From NCBI RefSeq assembly GCF_032854445.1, contig NC_088295.1, positions 12,947,385-13,007,384 of the forward strand: a stretch of 60,000 bases of DNA. The letters run 5' to 3'. Positions 24,796-37,301 of the stretch are shown here, one piece after another. The stretch comes from Liolophura sinensis. Taxonomy: Eukaryota; Mollusca; Polyplacophora; Chitonida; Chitonidae. A program made the translations under genes and the position numbers. Below the pieces are notes generated by a model. The model had not been told where the DNA came from. It ran no database searches and saw nothing but the letters and a program-made list of their open reading frames with translations. Each line of letters begins with the position of its first letter. Position 1 is the first letter of the stretch.

Positions 24796-26639
24796 TCTGG
24801 TAATCATTAAGTGTCTCTAGAAAGGTCGCAAAACAAATAAATTGTCACGAGGAACACATTCTACTCTAAAAAAAACCCATCCAAACAGCTTACTGTTAGA
24901 AACCAGAGAATGGATTCTGCAAAAATTCTCATGATAAGAAAAGAGAACCCGTTAGGAAAATAGCGGCCTGGCGTCATTCCCACGGCGCCGTCTACGTTGT
25001 TGTGGAGCAGTGCGTGTATGACGCTAGACACCTGATCAATTATCTGGGTCAGTGACATCAATAATGACTGGCCGTCAGTGGGAATGTGCTCACCCCATTG
25101 TCATCAGTGACCAGCCTTCCCCAGAGGAAACCCCGTCGGTTACTCACTACTGTGCAGACGTCCCTAACCGCCAGTCGAAGTTAGGCCGGCATAGCTACAG
25201 CCAATGGTTTCCGCGATAAATCATTAAAAAGAGCTGGCTGACACAAGAAGCCGAGTAACGATAAAATATTTGAGTAATTCTGACACAGCTTGGATGAGAA
25301 AGTGATTTTCGGCAGTGATAAATAAGTTATAGGAGTTGTGTTGAAGCATCCCCGAGGGACGTCAGTTTAAAAGATGTTGTAATGAGCACTCTCTGTGTTT
25401 GACACTCCTCGACTCCCAAATCTAGTTTGTGTTGGCGATTGACAGTGGTCACTTTACTCAACTCCCCCGGGCTCCGGCCCCTAACTTTGTAAAAAATAAT
25501 TCAATATCACCCAACATCGATTAGCTATATAATCACTACAGCGATCACCTCTATCAAAGCAATCCTAAAATCGGCTAAATAAGACTGACAAGCTGTACAA
25601 GCACTAAAATGGGCGAATATAATCGTCAGTCTAAGCCTCTGTCATGTCTTCATTCTTCGTCCACAATAAAGACAGATGGACCTTAAAGACTACTGTGTGG
25701 CCACTTTATTCGGCAGTCCGGCTTTTTCCGTACTTTTCTGGGAACCGCATCCGCCTGCTCTCTATAGCGAGAAACTTTTGTTAATCGAGATGGCAAGTGG
25801 TAAAATTTCCAAATTTGTGTAATTGAAGTAACCCATTATCACTATCTCTGAGAAAACATCCAGCCTTAATGCCAGTCAACAGAACACACTCTATATACTT
25901 TTGTTTTACAACCAACTAGTTAGATGTTCAGATCTTTTTCGATGCTACTTGTGTGGCTTAGTAATATATAAGGACTACCGGGGAACACGCCTTTCCGTTA
26001 ACCTCGCTTTGTTAACACACGGCAAATGCAGGAAACATGTATAGTTCTAACACACATGTATAACCTATGTACCAAACAACTGAAATAAATGTCCTTGGTA
26101 AATGTCAAACTGATAGACTGACATAAACCGAATAACACATTGGAAGTGATCTTATTACCTGAATATATTATTAATAATAATAAATCAACTACATATTCAG
26201 AGCGAAACGTCGCATGAATAATGCAAGCTGTACCCATCAGCATTACAGAGTATTCTAGTTTTAATTCGCTTCTCTCACAAAAATGCAGTTTGACCTTTAC
26301 AGAAGTAGTTTGTACACCGCTGTGATTATCTCAACCAAGAAAAAACGATGGGACACAAATGTTTTATCGTGAAGAAAAGCAATCATTATCCTTGGCAATT
26401 TTTGAGGTTAGGGAAGCGACTGTTGTGTTTTTTCTCTCTACCGAGGAGATGTTACAGCCTATCGATTTATTCGCTAATGCATTTTGCTTTAGTCCTTATC
26501 CCGATGCGGTGTCGCCCTTTTACATGGTATTGCCGGGGGCTGAAAAACAGGTGTCTAAGGAATACCAGACACAGCCCCAACCCAGCCAATACATCCAAGC
26601 TGATACTGTATTATTGTTGTCACTCTCATTTTCTCTGTA
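24796..26639. other. No supported gene
   Basis: Non-repetitive DNA. The plus frame 26359-26730 (123 codons) overlaps another frame and has no family match or splice support. Confidence 0.4.
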
Positions 26640-27160
26640 TGCTATAACTGTAGTCATCCAGGTTTGCTTGCCTTGTAGAACATCTTTATATTGTTGTGGT
26701 TACGAAACGTTTACTCATGAGGATCAGTAACGAATAGATTTACAATCCCGGTTTGCTTTCCTGCAAGTAAAATTCTATTTAACCCTCTGGTGATGTAGAG
26801 TTTACTGCCTGGGATTGGCAGTGAACAATTTTTCAGCCTTAGTTTGCTTCCTATAAGTAAATTTCAACGTTCAACCTTCTGAAGAAGTGAAGTTTATTAC
26901 CGAGCATTAACAGTGAAAAGCTCTTCATTGCAGGTTTGCTACATCTCTATGTTAAAACCAGTAAAAAGGAGAGCTTTTTGCTGAGGATTAACTGCGAAAA
27001 GTTCTTTATCCCAAGGTTATCTCTAAAAATAAACTGCAAGTTTAACATTCAAAGAAAGTAGATTTTATTGCCAGTGATTAGTAGTGAAAAGTTTTATACC
27101 TCAAGATTGTTTTACTGAAAGAAAATTTTATTCCTTTAACATTTTGATGAAGTATTGTTT
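26640..27160. repeat. Old ~90-bp tandem repeat, about 6 copies
   Basis: Recurring blocks 'ggtttgctt-cct', 'aagtaaa-tt', 'gaagtttattacc' and 'agtgaaaagtt' return about every 80-95 bp. Copies are strongly diverged. Confidence 0.6.
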
Positions 27161-27236
27161 GAATCTGGAGAGTGCACAACCTTGTATACCGGTGCAGATG
27201 TCCACTGCGAATCTTGGCCTTTATGAGCTGACGACA

Positions 27237-27605
27237 CAATACACGCAATGGCTTAGTGATTAGAGCGCCCGCCACGAGAACTGGGATCAAACCTGGATCG
27301 GGTCATACCGAAAACTTTAAAAAGTGCTCAGTACAGAGAGGTTTGATCAAGGAAACGGGACCGGTTTGTCCTGTGTCAATGTAAAGTGCCTGGGTGGGGT
27401 GTCATGTCCGGTGTCTTCGGGTCCAGTGTCGGCAGCGCTTTGGCATCTTACTCTCGACCTACTACAAGAAGACACAGCATATACATGTATCACCCACTGT
27501 GAATGGCTCCTCGTCTTCATATCACATAAAAATGTTAAGTATGACATGAAGCCAAGCATACATACATTTGTATTTCAAAATAATCCATGCAGTACAAACA
27601 TCTAA
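27237..27605 (+). mobile_element. SINE C, tRNA-headed copy
   Basis: The tRNA-like head has tggcttagtgat (27249-27260, A box) and gggatcaaacctgg (27283-27296, B-like box). The body contains ggaaacgggaccggtttgtc and gtgtcatgtccggtgtcttc, then a tail with catacatac. A second, split copy lies at 47555-48090. Frames read here are not genes. Confidence 0.75.
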
Positions 27606-27814
27606 TGTGAATTTGTCGGATATTGTCACATGTGATACTTTAAATTTTAGTGCGTCAGGTCTATTTGTGTCATATTACCAAATTCATGCTTGTTGAGTTT
27701 TTACATGTTTTGTAATTTTGTCAAAACATGCGTGTTTAATTTGTCACATGTAACAGCATACATGAGGCGAATTTGCATATTGTGACGATAACTGTATATC
27801 CTTCCTGAGATTCC

Positions 27815-27946
27815 AACTTCAGAAGTGAACAGAAGTGCGAATTCCAGCTTCAGAAGTGAACAGAAGTGCGAATTCCAGCTTCAGAAGTGAACAGAAGTGC
27901 GAATTCCAGTTTCAGAAGTGAGCAGAAGTGCGAATTCCAGCTTTTC
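27815..27946. repeat. 31-bp minisatellite, about 4 copies
   Basis: The unit combines cttcagaagtgaacagaa and gtgcgaattccag. Copies are nearly identical, so the expansion is young. Confidence 0.92.
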
Positions 27947-28062
27947 CAGGCCAATGTTAGAACAGTCCTGTTGTGCAGTGACGGCCAAAGTACTGCAGAT
28001 TCTGCATGTAGGACAGATGTGTGACTTAAGCGGAGTTACGTGACGGATTTATCAGGTGCTAT

Positions 28063-28125
28063 TTGTTTATTTATTTGGTAGGTGTTTTACACCGTGTAAA
28101 AGAGTATTTACCATGTGATAATACC
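28063..28125 (-). mobile_element. SINE A, short 3' fragment
   Basis: Tail (tttatttattt) plus the start of the core (ggtgttttacaccgtg); the match fades after about 60 bp. Confidence 0.5.
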
Positions 28126-28200
28126 TTCAGGAAGACTGAAAATAACTCTACCGTCTGAGATGGAAGTTGACATCACACTATAGGGTGTCCATACTACTTG

Positions 28201-28423
28201 ATTTATTTATTTATTAATTTGATTGGTGTTTTACGCCGAACTCAAGAATATTTCACAATATTTCGGCGACCAGTATTAATGTGGGAGGAAACCGGGCAGA
28301 GCACGGGAGAAATCCACGACCATCCGCAGGTTGCTGTCAGACCTTCCCACGTACGGCCGGAGAGGAAGCCAGCATGAGCTGGACTTGAACACACCAACCG
28401 CATTGGTGAGAGGCTTTTGGGTC
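28201..28423 (-). mobile_element. SINE A, nearly full-length body
   Basis: Tail, core and body run through to the B-box region (gagctggacttgaac) and stop at gaggcttttgggtca, before the A box. This is one of the best-preserved bodies in the window. Confidence 0.9.
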
Positions 28424-28719
28424 AGTACACATACAAATTGATGCGTGCTGGGAGATTGTATGTATAAATATATTTGTACCCACTTCATTGTGTTATTGTT
28501 AGATAAATCCCTGTGTTGTTTTGTTTTATTCATGTGCCCCTAAAACCAATTAGGTGGCTGTATCGGAATAATTTCCCCATTTAGTGATATTGTAATTTTC
28601 TTTGACCAGTTGTTACAAATCGGGTTCGTCATAACACATTATAATAATGGTTTGACCATTGAAGAATTTTAGTATATATATTGTATATATAAGGTGGACA
28701 AATATAGACTATATAATAA
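28424..28719. other. No supported gene
   Basis: AT-rich spacer with a short tatata stretch (28670-28692). Confidence 0.4.
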
Positions 28720-28944
28720 CTATACAAAGACAACGTCATTGGCCTTGGCATCCCACAAGATGTCTGGGTTAACTTCTTTCCTTTTGGGCAACCGATTGTA
28801 AGAAGGCCTATCACATGGGAGAGTATATGTATGTTGATCAGTTAGCTTGGTATAAACCATTCCGTCCCTTTGGACAGAGCTCGATAACAGAGCAGATACG
28901 CCATCCGACTTGAGTAGGCCTTTCTCATTACTTTGACCAACCAT
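28720..28944 (-). CDS. Candidate small or terminal exon, polar tail-like sequence
   Basis: The frame runs from ATG at 28944 to TAG at 28720 (74 codons) and is open about 40 nt further upstream. The peptide is polar and serine-rich (SALLSSSVQRDG), then basic (RLPKRKE), and ends NDVVFV. It looks like a cytosolic C-terminal tail. The upstream acceptors are weak and the Kozak context of the ATG is poor. I recognise no family. Confidence 0.3.
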   Translation of the reverse strand: MVGQSNEKGLLKSDGVSALLSSSVQRDGMVYTKLTDQHTYTLPCDRPSYNRLPKRKEVNPDILWDAKANDVVFV

Positions 28945-29943
28945 CAAATTAATAGATCTGCTGCTGGTGCTTAGGGTCGAGTGTCAACTGGGAATAGCCC
29001 AATTTCTGTTTGATTTTCCGTCCTAATACAACTCTGTAGGGACGGGGTGTCAAAAGAGAGGAGAAGATAGCAGACTTGGGGCAAGAACTGAAGCCCCAGT
29101 CCAAGTTATATCCCTGGTTACCCATACTTTGGCCCGATGTGATTTACTGGAGATTATGACGAATTTAAGATACCTAATTTACTTTCAGAGCTGGAGATCT
29201 CTGGAGTGTTCAGAATTGGAACATGACTCCGTTTAGCAGGCTTCACTGTTATCAGGCTTAAGCCGGGTAGAAATGATGAAATTAAATAGAAATCATAGTC
29301 TGTTTGAGAAATAACCATTTGATATTAAGATTCGATGAACAAGAATATATTCTGACTCCATCTGTGGGGTGATTGCTTCTTGTTTCACGCAGTTCTTACT
29401 ACATTAGTATAAGGTAAGTGTTTCAGGCTTCCATCATCTGATATATAGGTTTTCAAAATGCATCCCTTGAAAGTATGTATATGTAAAATTATTACCTCAT
29501 CGTCTTAACATACCCACCATTATTTTCAACTCAACATAAGTCAAAGCGTCATTTACTTCGTCAATAGTCATGATAACATCCGAACTGTGTGTCAGTCAAG
29601 AAACAGAATTGTGTTCTGATATTGCTCGTCTGATACACAATCCCCAAGTGTCCGGAACGAAAGTATCAACGAGTTGGTCTTATTCTTATACACATGATCA
29701 GAACCGTAGTAGGTTTACTCTCTCACATACTCACTTCACATAGATTTCAGCTCTTTTCTTATGAATGAAATACACTTAAATATATACCAGTGATCCTGTT
29801 TCCTTCCATCAAACACCAGCATCTAAACGCTTCTTTGAAACAAGACAATGTAACCTCGCGTATATTTATAATGCACGATACTTTTTGGCGAAATCAATCA
29901 CACTGACAAACACTCAATTCGTAGACCACCACATAAAACACTG
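28945..29943. other. No supported gene
   Basis: Non-repetitive DNA without a recognisable exon. Confidence 0.4.
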
Positions 29944-30118
29944 ATATGTTGGCTTCCTCTCCGGCGGTACGTGAGAAGGTCTGTCAGCAACCTACGGATG
30001 GTAGTGGATTTCCCCCAGGCTCTGCACGGTTTTCTCCCACCATAATGCTGGCCGCCGTCGTGTAAGTGAAATATTCTTGAGTACGGCATAAAACACCAAT
30101 TAGATAAGTAAATAAATA
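29944..30118 (+). mobile_element. SINE A, head-truncated copy
   Basis: Plus-strand body (tgttggcttcctctccgg ... taatgctggccgccgtcgtg) and tail (aagtaaataaatag). Confidence 0.85.
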
Positions 30119-31390
30119 GGAAACTGATTCTCTGTGCCGTAATACCAGTTTTTAGAAATGAATATAATGATTTGTTGAAAACTAGACATGGTTGTACTTG
30201 ATGTAGAGTTCTAGCTGGTTGGTGGGGGTTGGAGTTGATGAGGTCCGCCTTTGCACATGGAATGGTAGTAAGCTAGCCTGTGTGTAGCAAATCGCGATCA
30301 CAATAGTGAAAGTGTGTTTGAGATTTACAAACGCAAGTTATACTGCAATCTAAAAGGTTTGTGTGCCCACCTTTAGGTAAAGCGGGAAAAACCAGGCCAG
30401 ATTACAGTACAGGCTGTATTCTCACAGAGCTGTTTTATTATACTGGAATCTTTGATTTAAGGGAATATTCTATGATAGGAATATACAATCTACCAGTTGT
30501 TGGAGAATTGCTTTATTGAAACCATCTAGTCTATTAAATCAAGCAAATAACCATAGGAGACAAGTACGAAAACGGTATTTTATTTTAAAGACAAAAAAGA
30601 CACTAAATGAAGTATGTATCGGTTGAAACACCCTTAAACACTGTTCACGTTCGATTATTTTCTTAGAATTTCACCAATAGAGTAAAATGGTTTTAAAACG
30701 TTAGATCCCGCTGTTGTCGATAGTGACCCAGATGGTTTCAGTGACGCCACAGCTATTTTTGAATCAAATAGTTCATTTCGGCAAATGCATTCATGTATAG
30801 GTATATGCACTTTGAATGATGGAATCTACCGGTCATTGTGTGTTAAGAAGCAAATACCAGCATGATTACACCACTTTCCAAATATGGCCTGAAAAGGTCA
30901 CAGTAGAATTCAATGATTCTTAAAAAAAAGATTCTAAAAATATAAATTGTAATTTTTTATAGGCAGCGTTTTAGTTGTAGTTAATCCGACTTATACTTCA
31001 AGCTCGTGTTTTCTTTGCGTTTAACAGAAAAGTGTAAGTATATGAAATTTTCTCTATATAATGTACTGGTATATGAACATATATTTGTATGCTAGAAGTT
31101 ACACCTAAGCAATGAAATAATCTAACGGCTGACACGTACATTGTATATTTGCTCATGGACATGAACGAGTACCATCACTTACGTCCACTTACACACTACA
31201 TGTTTCATTCTCAGTTATCAAGACAGTTCTTTCACTATGGCAACCAGCACGCAAAGCCCAATACCATTGATCCACATGATGATCGTAGAATGCAGTTGAT
31301 ATCTTTTAAGTCATACGTATCTACACAACAAATTGTTTGTTTAATAGTTCACTCTTTTAAATCTTTCAAAGCACCCATACAAGAGACGGA
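30119..31390. other. No supported gene
   Basis: Non-repetitive, AT-rich. The plus frame 31149-31442 is open only because it enters the repeat at 31391. Confidence 0.4.
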
Positions 31391-31930
31391 AATGTTTGGT
31401 TTCAAAGAAGAGAGTGAAATGTGGTTGAGTGGGCTTATCTAGCGGTTACATAAAGGAGAGTGAAATGTGGTTGGGTGGGATTTATCCAGAGGTTACACAG
31501 AAGGGAATGAAATGTGGTTGGGTGGACTTTATCCAGAGGTTACAGAAGAGAGTGAAATGTTTGGTGAGCTTATCGAGCGAATATGCCAAACTGGATACCT
31601 TTTCTGCCTAAAGCAATTTGTGCTTAACCTGTATCGTTTATTACGATGACGGTCTGTGAGCTAACGCAGTACACCCATAACTGAATAACAGTCAATCTAG
31701 TCAAATGTGGCGATTACATGGGAAAAGACTCGGTGAAGCGTGGTAAGGCTGGCGACCAGAGGAATTCGGAATGCGGAATTCAGTAAAATGCGGTTGGGTA
31801 TGAGCTTAACTTGCCGAGGATTTGTGGAATTCCGTTAAATATGGTTATTGGACCCGAACCGCTGTTACGTGAGATATGATACCCTATTCAGTAAAATGTG
31901 AGTGGACGTACCGGGAAAATGTGAAATACT
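31391..31930. repeat. ~46-bp minisatellite with degenerate right side
   Basis: Four clear copies between 31409 and 31580 share 'gagtgaaatgtggttgggtg' and 'ttatccagaggttacag'. Decayed copies (aaaatgcggttgggtatgag, aaaatgtgagtgg) trail to about 31930. Confidence 0.8.
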
Positions 31931-32956
31931 GTGAATTGCGATCCAAAGTTCTGGACATGGGTGAGCCAGAGGGTATACACGAATTTACAGAGTTGTCTCA
32001 TAACGTCAAGTAGATCACTCTAGAACGTAAAGCAACTCGCAGCATGCCAAAATATCTCGAGTTTGCCAATGTCCACGCAACCGGACTGGGCTCATGGAAT
32101 GGCCAAGCTGCACAACGTGGCTTTATTTATGTTTTAAACGTGAAACAATGACGCTGAATATCCGGAAAGCAGTGGCCAGACGAGCATGCGTGTACAGGTA
32201 TGAGAAAGGTGTTTGTTCATAGAGGAGATATCTGCAGAACAGATATTTTATATAGTATGTATGTCACATCGGGCTCATCTAGGAAAACATCTGCAGGGAT
32301 TTGCTGTGACGTTTCATTGTTTTATACCTAAATGCCGGAGCTGCTGATCATGACTAACTCTTTCACAAACGAGTCCAGTTTATAATATCTAACTGTCGAG
32401 GACTGGTTGGCAACCTAATAAAACGGCAAAGAAAATCTGAGTAATTCATTATCAAGGCTTTTAAATTGCGATAACAATTTACTATTTAATTTCCACTAAC
32501 ATGTTATTAGTTAAGCAACTAAACAGTGTCTTCAAAACCATTATGATAATCTGACACTACTTTAACGATGGAAGGTACTGCTGGAGATTGGAGTCAGCAG
32601 GTTGCTAACTGTCAAAAGTTTTCATAGTTTTACCTGGTTTCCATTAATTTTAACCCTTACTCGTCATAAAATGAAAGAGTGTTTAATGCGGTGCTGGCGC
32701 CCGCTAGCTTGAAGTTGCTGTCCCGTTAGATCGATACGTTGGTGGCAAGGTGTACACAATATAGCGCTGATAACGTGATGCTATCTCTGTAAATGCTGTT
32801 TGCGAATGAATGTCTGCCAAATACGAAGTGACGTACAAATAAAAATTGTGGGTGTATATAAGTTTGATTGGGATGTTTAACAATATCCATACGCCTGTGG
32901 ACTTTATACTCCAGTAACCTGTGATAATTCCTTTGATTATAAGAGACTAGAAAGGT
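31931..32956. other. No supported gene
   Basis: No clear repeat. It could include the 3' UTR of the minus-strand open frame ending at 32957. Confidence 0.35.
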
Positions 32957-33445
32957 TTAAAGGAAGAGTTGTTTTTGTGCACACAGAGATGCATTTATAA
33001 ACGTAAACAGGTCTTCATGGGCTGCTCTGTTCATCTTTAGAAATGGATAAAAAGCAGAATTACAATCATCGATAACAAATATATTGCGTGTGGGGTAGTG
33101 TGGCAAACATGAGCGCTTGTGCATTTGTTTAATGGTACGTAGGTTTTGTGACTCTCCAATCAAGCCTTCATTAATGTAGTACACAAAACTGTCTGGCATG
33201 GTGCCAGCAAAGGAGAATGTCTGTGGTAAATCGACTCGCTTTGTTACTGAAGGTTTGTCCAAGTTTCCCTGTTTCTTCCCCATTGTCGGCATTCTGTAGA
33301 AACATTGGGGATTCATCGAGGACAGGCGTCCTACAACAGACTCAGCAAGCGAGACATCTCTGACTTTTTTTTGCCAAAATGTATCTCTTTTGTGAAGTTG
33401 GATAGGCAGTGCCAATCCGAGAACAGGATCCCTTTCCCTTGACAG
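32957..33445 (-). CDS. Terminal-exon-like open frame, unidentified protein
   Basis: An open frame of about 162 codons lies between an upstream TAA and a terminal TAA at 32957. There is no ATG near its 5' end, so it would need to be a spliced 3' exon; possible weak acceptors lie near the upstream stop. The composition is protein-like: mixed charge, five cysteines, aromatic residues spread throughout, and segments such as LPQTFSFAGTMPDSFVYY and RNIFVIDDCNSAFYPFLKMN. I recognise no family. It lies 2.5 kb 3' of the signal-anchor exon at 35988-36123, on the same strand. It could be the C-terminal part of that protein or a chance ORF, though its length is unusual for this AT-leaning DNA. Confidence 0.4.
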   Translation of the reverse strand: MSRERDPVLGLALPIQLHKRDTFWQKKVRDVSLAESVVGRLSSMNPQCFYRMPTMGKKQGNLDKPSVTKRVDLPQTFSFAGTMPDSFVYYINEGLIGESQNLRTIKQMHKRSCLPHYPTRNIFVIDDCNSAFYPFLKMNRAAHEDLFTFINASLCAQKQLFL

Positions 33446-35987
33446 TTATCAAATTACCGTGTGTGTTCTCACGCGAAAATTCTGTCGGTTGAGGAGCGCT
33501 TGATTACGGTGAGCTGCAGCTAACTGGCCCACGTTATGTATAATTCACCGCTGGTTTGTGGAGAGACTTGGTGGGCTCAGTTTAATATGCTTCGTCATTA
33601 CAGCGATGGCCGTTAAACTGGCGGGTTACTTACCAGCGGGCCTGCTAGTGTTAGGGACTTAGTCCTATTACCACAGCACGTACTCTCTTTTTGTCAGCAC
33701 AAGCATCTCCGGTGGACGACACCATTGTCTGGCGTTATTGGATATGTCTAGGAGAATGCTTGTTGGGACTCTCATTGGGCTCAGAAGGTCGGTCAATTGT
33801 CTCTTGGTATTCACCACACTGAGTCAAATACTCTGAAGTAAGCTGTCATCTAACATCAGTGAGACAATCAGTCATGCAATCAAACCATAAGTTGACAAAA
33901 CGATCGGTCTGTTGTCCTCAACACAATCAGTCTTTGAAACAAGTCACTCAAACGTGAGAATTATATCACTATGCAATCATAGTCAATAGAGTCTTTGTTT
34001 TAGGGGTGTTTCGTTGAACTAATTAATACACTGTGGAGTTGGGTTGGATTCGAGAAACGTCGCGCATACACTAGGCAAACACCTATAGTTTACCAAAACT
34101 ATGTGTGCATCTAAGAAATCACATCTCACCTGAACAGTGTTTTAAAGTAATTCTACTTTGTTCAGTATCCGTTTACGAGCACGTAACTACCATGGCAACT
34201 AGCAGAGCCACCATTATCTCGCCATAGCAGTTGCGCTCTCGTAACATTAAGAGGGCGTCGTGAATCTGACCTCTAATGAAAGAATAATTCAAAAATCTTT
34301 AAAAAAAATAATTCCTTTTTTTTGAGAGCTAAATACAAAGGTTAGTCCTGTAAACATACTCATTCATTATGCATTAGCTACAACTAAACAGCGGAGAGGC
34401 CCTTTCTGATTTTGTGCGCTACTTTCACAACAGTGTGCATGACTGGTTAGTGGATTTCCACTCCTCTGGGATTCCGGTAAAACATTTCACCTTGAGACAA
34501 CGTAGCTGATGTGTTTCTCAGGATGTGGCTGCATTACCAGAACTACATCTTTGGAATATTTGACCAAATCGAGGATAGAAGTATTCTGGATGTTTAATAC
34601 CCTTATCTATCACTCAATAATTCAATCAGTCAGGCTACAAGCAACCAATTCGTATTGATCACATCATAATTAAATCGTTTCTGAGACCTAATCTCTTATT
34701 CATTTATCTTTCAGGCTACACAAAAAAAATTAATCGTACGATCCCCTGTATTCCACATAAATCTCTGTAAATTAGACACGCAATCATCTGTGTTAATAAG
34801 ATTAAGACCCAATCAAGTAATCGATCGCATACCCCCCCACCCTCCCCAAAAAAACACGCTTCGTAAGCAAAACATTAGTTTTAAATGACATCATATGATT
34901 TGGCTGCTTCACTTATATTTCGTTTATATTATAGTCGATGCCCCTGGACATCGCGATATAGAGCATAATTAACCACTGTCCAGGAAAGGACGTGCATAGA
35001 ATGAGCGGGCAGCATTCTGAACTCCAATGCGCTATCAGCCGTCAAAGAAAAGTCATCCTTGTCAGTGTTGTTGACAGGCCTTTTGATGGTTTTACTGGAC
35101 TCTCATCAAAGGTAACCTTTCCTTTCACATTGTGATATTAGCCAAGATTATTAGGTGAATACTATTACAGCTGTCAACTGGCCGACCCCGCGCGGCGGAG
35201 ATTACAAAGAAGCACATGATTGTTAAATGTCTAAAGAGCTTTTGTTTGCCAATGATCAAGGGTAATCGGAAACTTTTCAGAGCGTAAGTAAAAAGCAGCG
35301 CCACTGTAAAACCAGTGGTTAACAAACTCTATTTTCAGATAGTCTGTTTTCCAAAACATGGAGTCGGTGATTATTTTTTAAGATGGAGCGAGCGGCAATA
35401 GCCATAATTATCAACGTTAAAAATGCTACAATCGTCTTGATAGTGGTTTGAACGCTGATGTTGAGTGGTGTCATCCATCAGGATGGCCGATCAAGTCGGC
35501 AGGACTGCCAGCAAAGCCTGTCCTGCATCATCCTTCAGATGACCTTCTCGGCTACCCTCCACCAGCAATCGCCGCTTTCCTCATTCAACACAATTCAACA
35601 GCTCTTCTCCCAGTCGACAAATGATGGACCGTGGCCATCAAGTTCGTTCAGTTTTTATCAGTGCTAACAAATCCCTGTAATGCAGCCTTTAAAGGCGAAG
35701 AAGGGTTGTAATGTGCACTTCTCAACCAGTGGCAAAGCTGGAGAAAAATGATCGATGATATCACCAGGACCAGGATCAACACCCAGCGCGTGGCAAACAA
35801 AACCAGCACTAAGATTATAAAACATATCACATGTACAGACCGAGATTAACGTCGATCGCGAGACACAGATGGGATAGCCGGGATAATGCCATGAGCCATA
35901 CAGTACATACGCGATCTTGAGGCACAACCACATACCATGTAATCGTAATTGTATTCATATATTGTAATTTAATAAAATAATACTTAC
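33446..35987. other. Possible intron between 35988-36123 and 32957-33445
   Basis: No supported exon. Hydrophobic minus frames at 35648-35933 lie right after the exon donor and are probably intron. Confidence 0.35.
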
Positions 35988-36123
35988 ATTTTATCCTAGT
36001 CCTTGTAATGTCATCTTTTATATGAAATAATTCAATAAATAACAGAAGTAAAGTGAAGAGAAATACTATCAGGATGCGAACAACACTGCCATATTTGATG
36101 CCCAGACTATTTATCCTGACCAT
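35988..36123 (-). CDS. First coding exon of an unidentified type II membrane protein
   Basis: An ATG in good context (A at -3, G at +4) opens 45 codons followed by a perfect GTAAGT donor (phase 1). The peptide has a short basic N-terminus (R3, K10, R16), one strongly hydrophobic segment at about residues 17-32 (RILIVFLFTLLLLF), and a charged stem beginning HIKDDITRTR. This cytosol-TM-stem layout is typical of Golgi glycosyltransferases and sulfotransferases, but no catalytic domain is visible, so the class is inference only. The open frame at 32957-33445 on the same strand downstream could be a later exon of the same gene; this is not shown. Confidence 0.55.
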
Positions 36124-37209
36124 TGTGTTCTCTGAAATGTACTAAGCCTTCTGCAAGATTTCTACACGATTTGTTGTTACTGAAGTAACCATGACAAATA
36201 TGTCACACTTTGTAAAAAGAAACATTAACCAGAATTTTAGACAAATCACTTGTCTAGACTCATCATGGGATTTTAATGATTTGGCCTGTGTACGTAGTCT
36301 ACTAGCTGTTAGCAACCGTGTAATTTTCACTGGCTTTGAAAGATAAGCATGTGATCAGACACTCGTTTTCATTGGTTTTGAAAGGTAGGCTGTAGACGAC
36401 CATGTCTAACGTACGTATGCACTGTGTGATCAGTCAAAACTATGTTGCCGAAATCTGGACATACTTATGTCGTCAGATTGTGCCACTGGTGAATCCGGTC
36501 AGAAGTCCACTGCGCACCATGACGATCAACACATTCGAAGTCTGGGTGTACAGCTGACTAAAAGAAAAAGAAGAAACATATGTTTGTTGCCAAACTAAAA
36601 AATGTAATTTTTCCTGTATAGTTATACAAACAAATTTGATGATAAATCAATAATGGGTTTTGTGTATAAGATGTATTATAGTACCAGTTGTATGCTCACC
36701 GACATATGCACAATCGTAATACTCTACATTTATAACATGGGCTGATAGCACTATATAACACCGTTATCTACTTCAAGAACAATCGAAAAGGTTCACAATG
36801 CCTTCTAGGAATTAAACCGAACCAGGAAGTACTAGCTGCTGAGTGTTTCGTGGAAAGCAAAGATGTCACATCTAGGCCTCAGTACCAGGGAACCAGATAG
36901 AATTATACAAGGCTCATTACAGTATTGAGAGATGCCATGCAGTGTACCAGCGGTATACCAGGGCTTGAGGAAACTGGGTGAAATATCGAAGACAACCCGC
37001 ATTGACTACACAAAAAGGGTAAAATATTGAAGGAAATCTTTAAATGATTCAGTGTAATGCTTGGTACACATCAGGAATGCACCCTTTTCGCGTGTTGTAA
37101 TAGTTTGTTTCCCTTTACACTATAATTGCTTTTATAGTGCATTTATTTGCAGGTATACATAATGCTTGTCATTCACTCAGGCCACACGATAAGCAAAGTG
37201 CCTATGCCA
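36124..37209. other. Upstream of the type II membrane protein exon
   Basis: 5' flank or 5' UTR region. A short direct duplication built on ttttcaytggytttgaaag occurs near 36327 and 36367. No TATA box was assigned. Confidence 0.35.
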
Positions 37210-37250
37210 AATAATAATAATATTAAGAATAATAATAATAATAAGAATAA

Positions 37251-37300
<50 letters not shown>

Positions 37301-37301
37301 T
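37210..37301. repeat. AAT microsatellite
   Basis: About 30 trinucleotide units, interrupted by gaat in the left half and pure in the right half. It produces poly-Asn and poly-Ile open frames that are not genes. Confidence 0.95.

Noticed and set aside
27249-27296. Functional tRNA gene
   Set aside because: A and B boxes are present, but no cloverleaf with paired acceptor stem forms, and SINE C body sequence follows directly.
35648-35933. Hydrophobic minus frames that might extend the type II membrane protein
   Set aside because: They lie beyond a perfect GTAAGT donor and show no acceptor; more likely intron.
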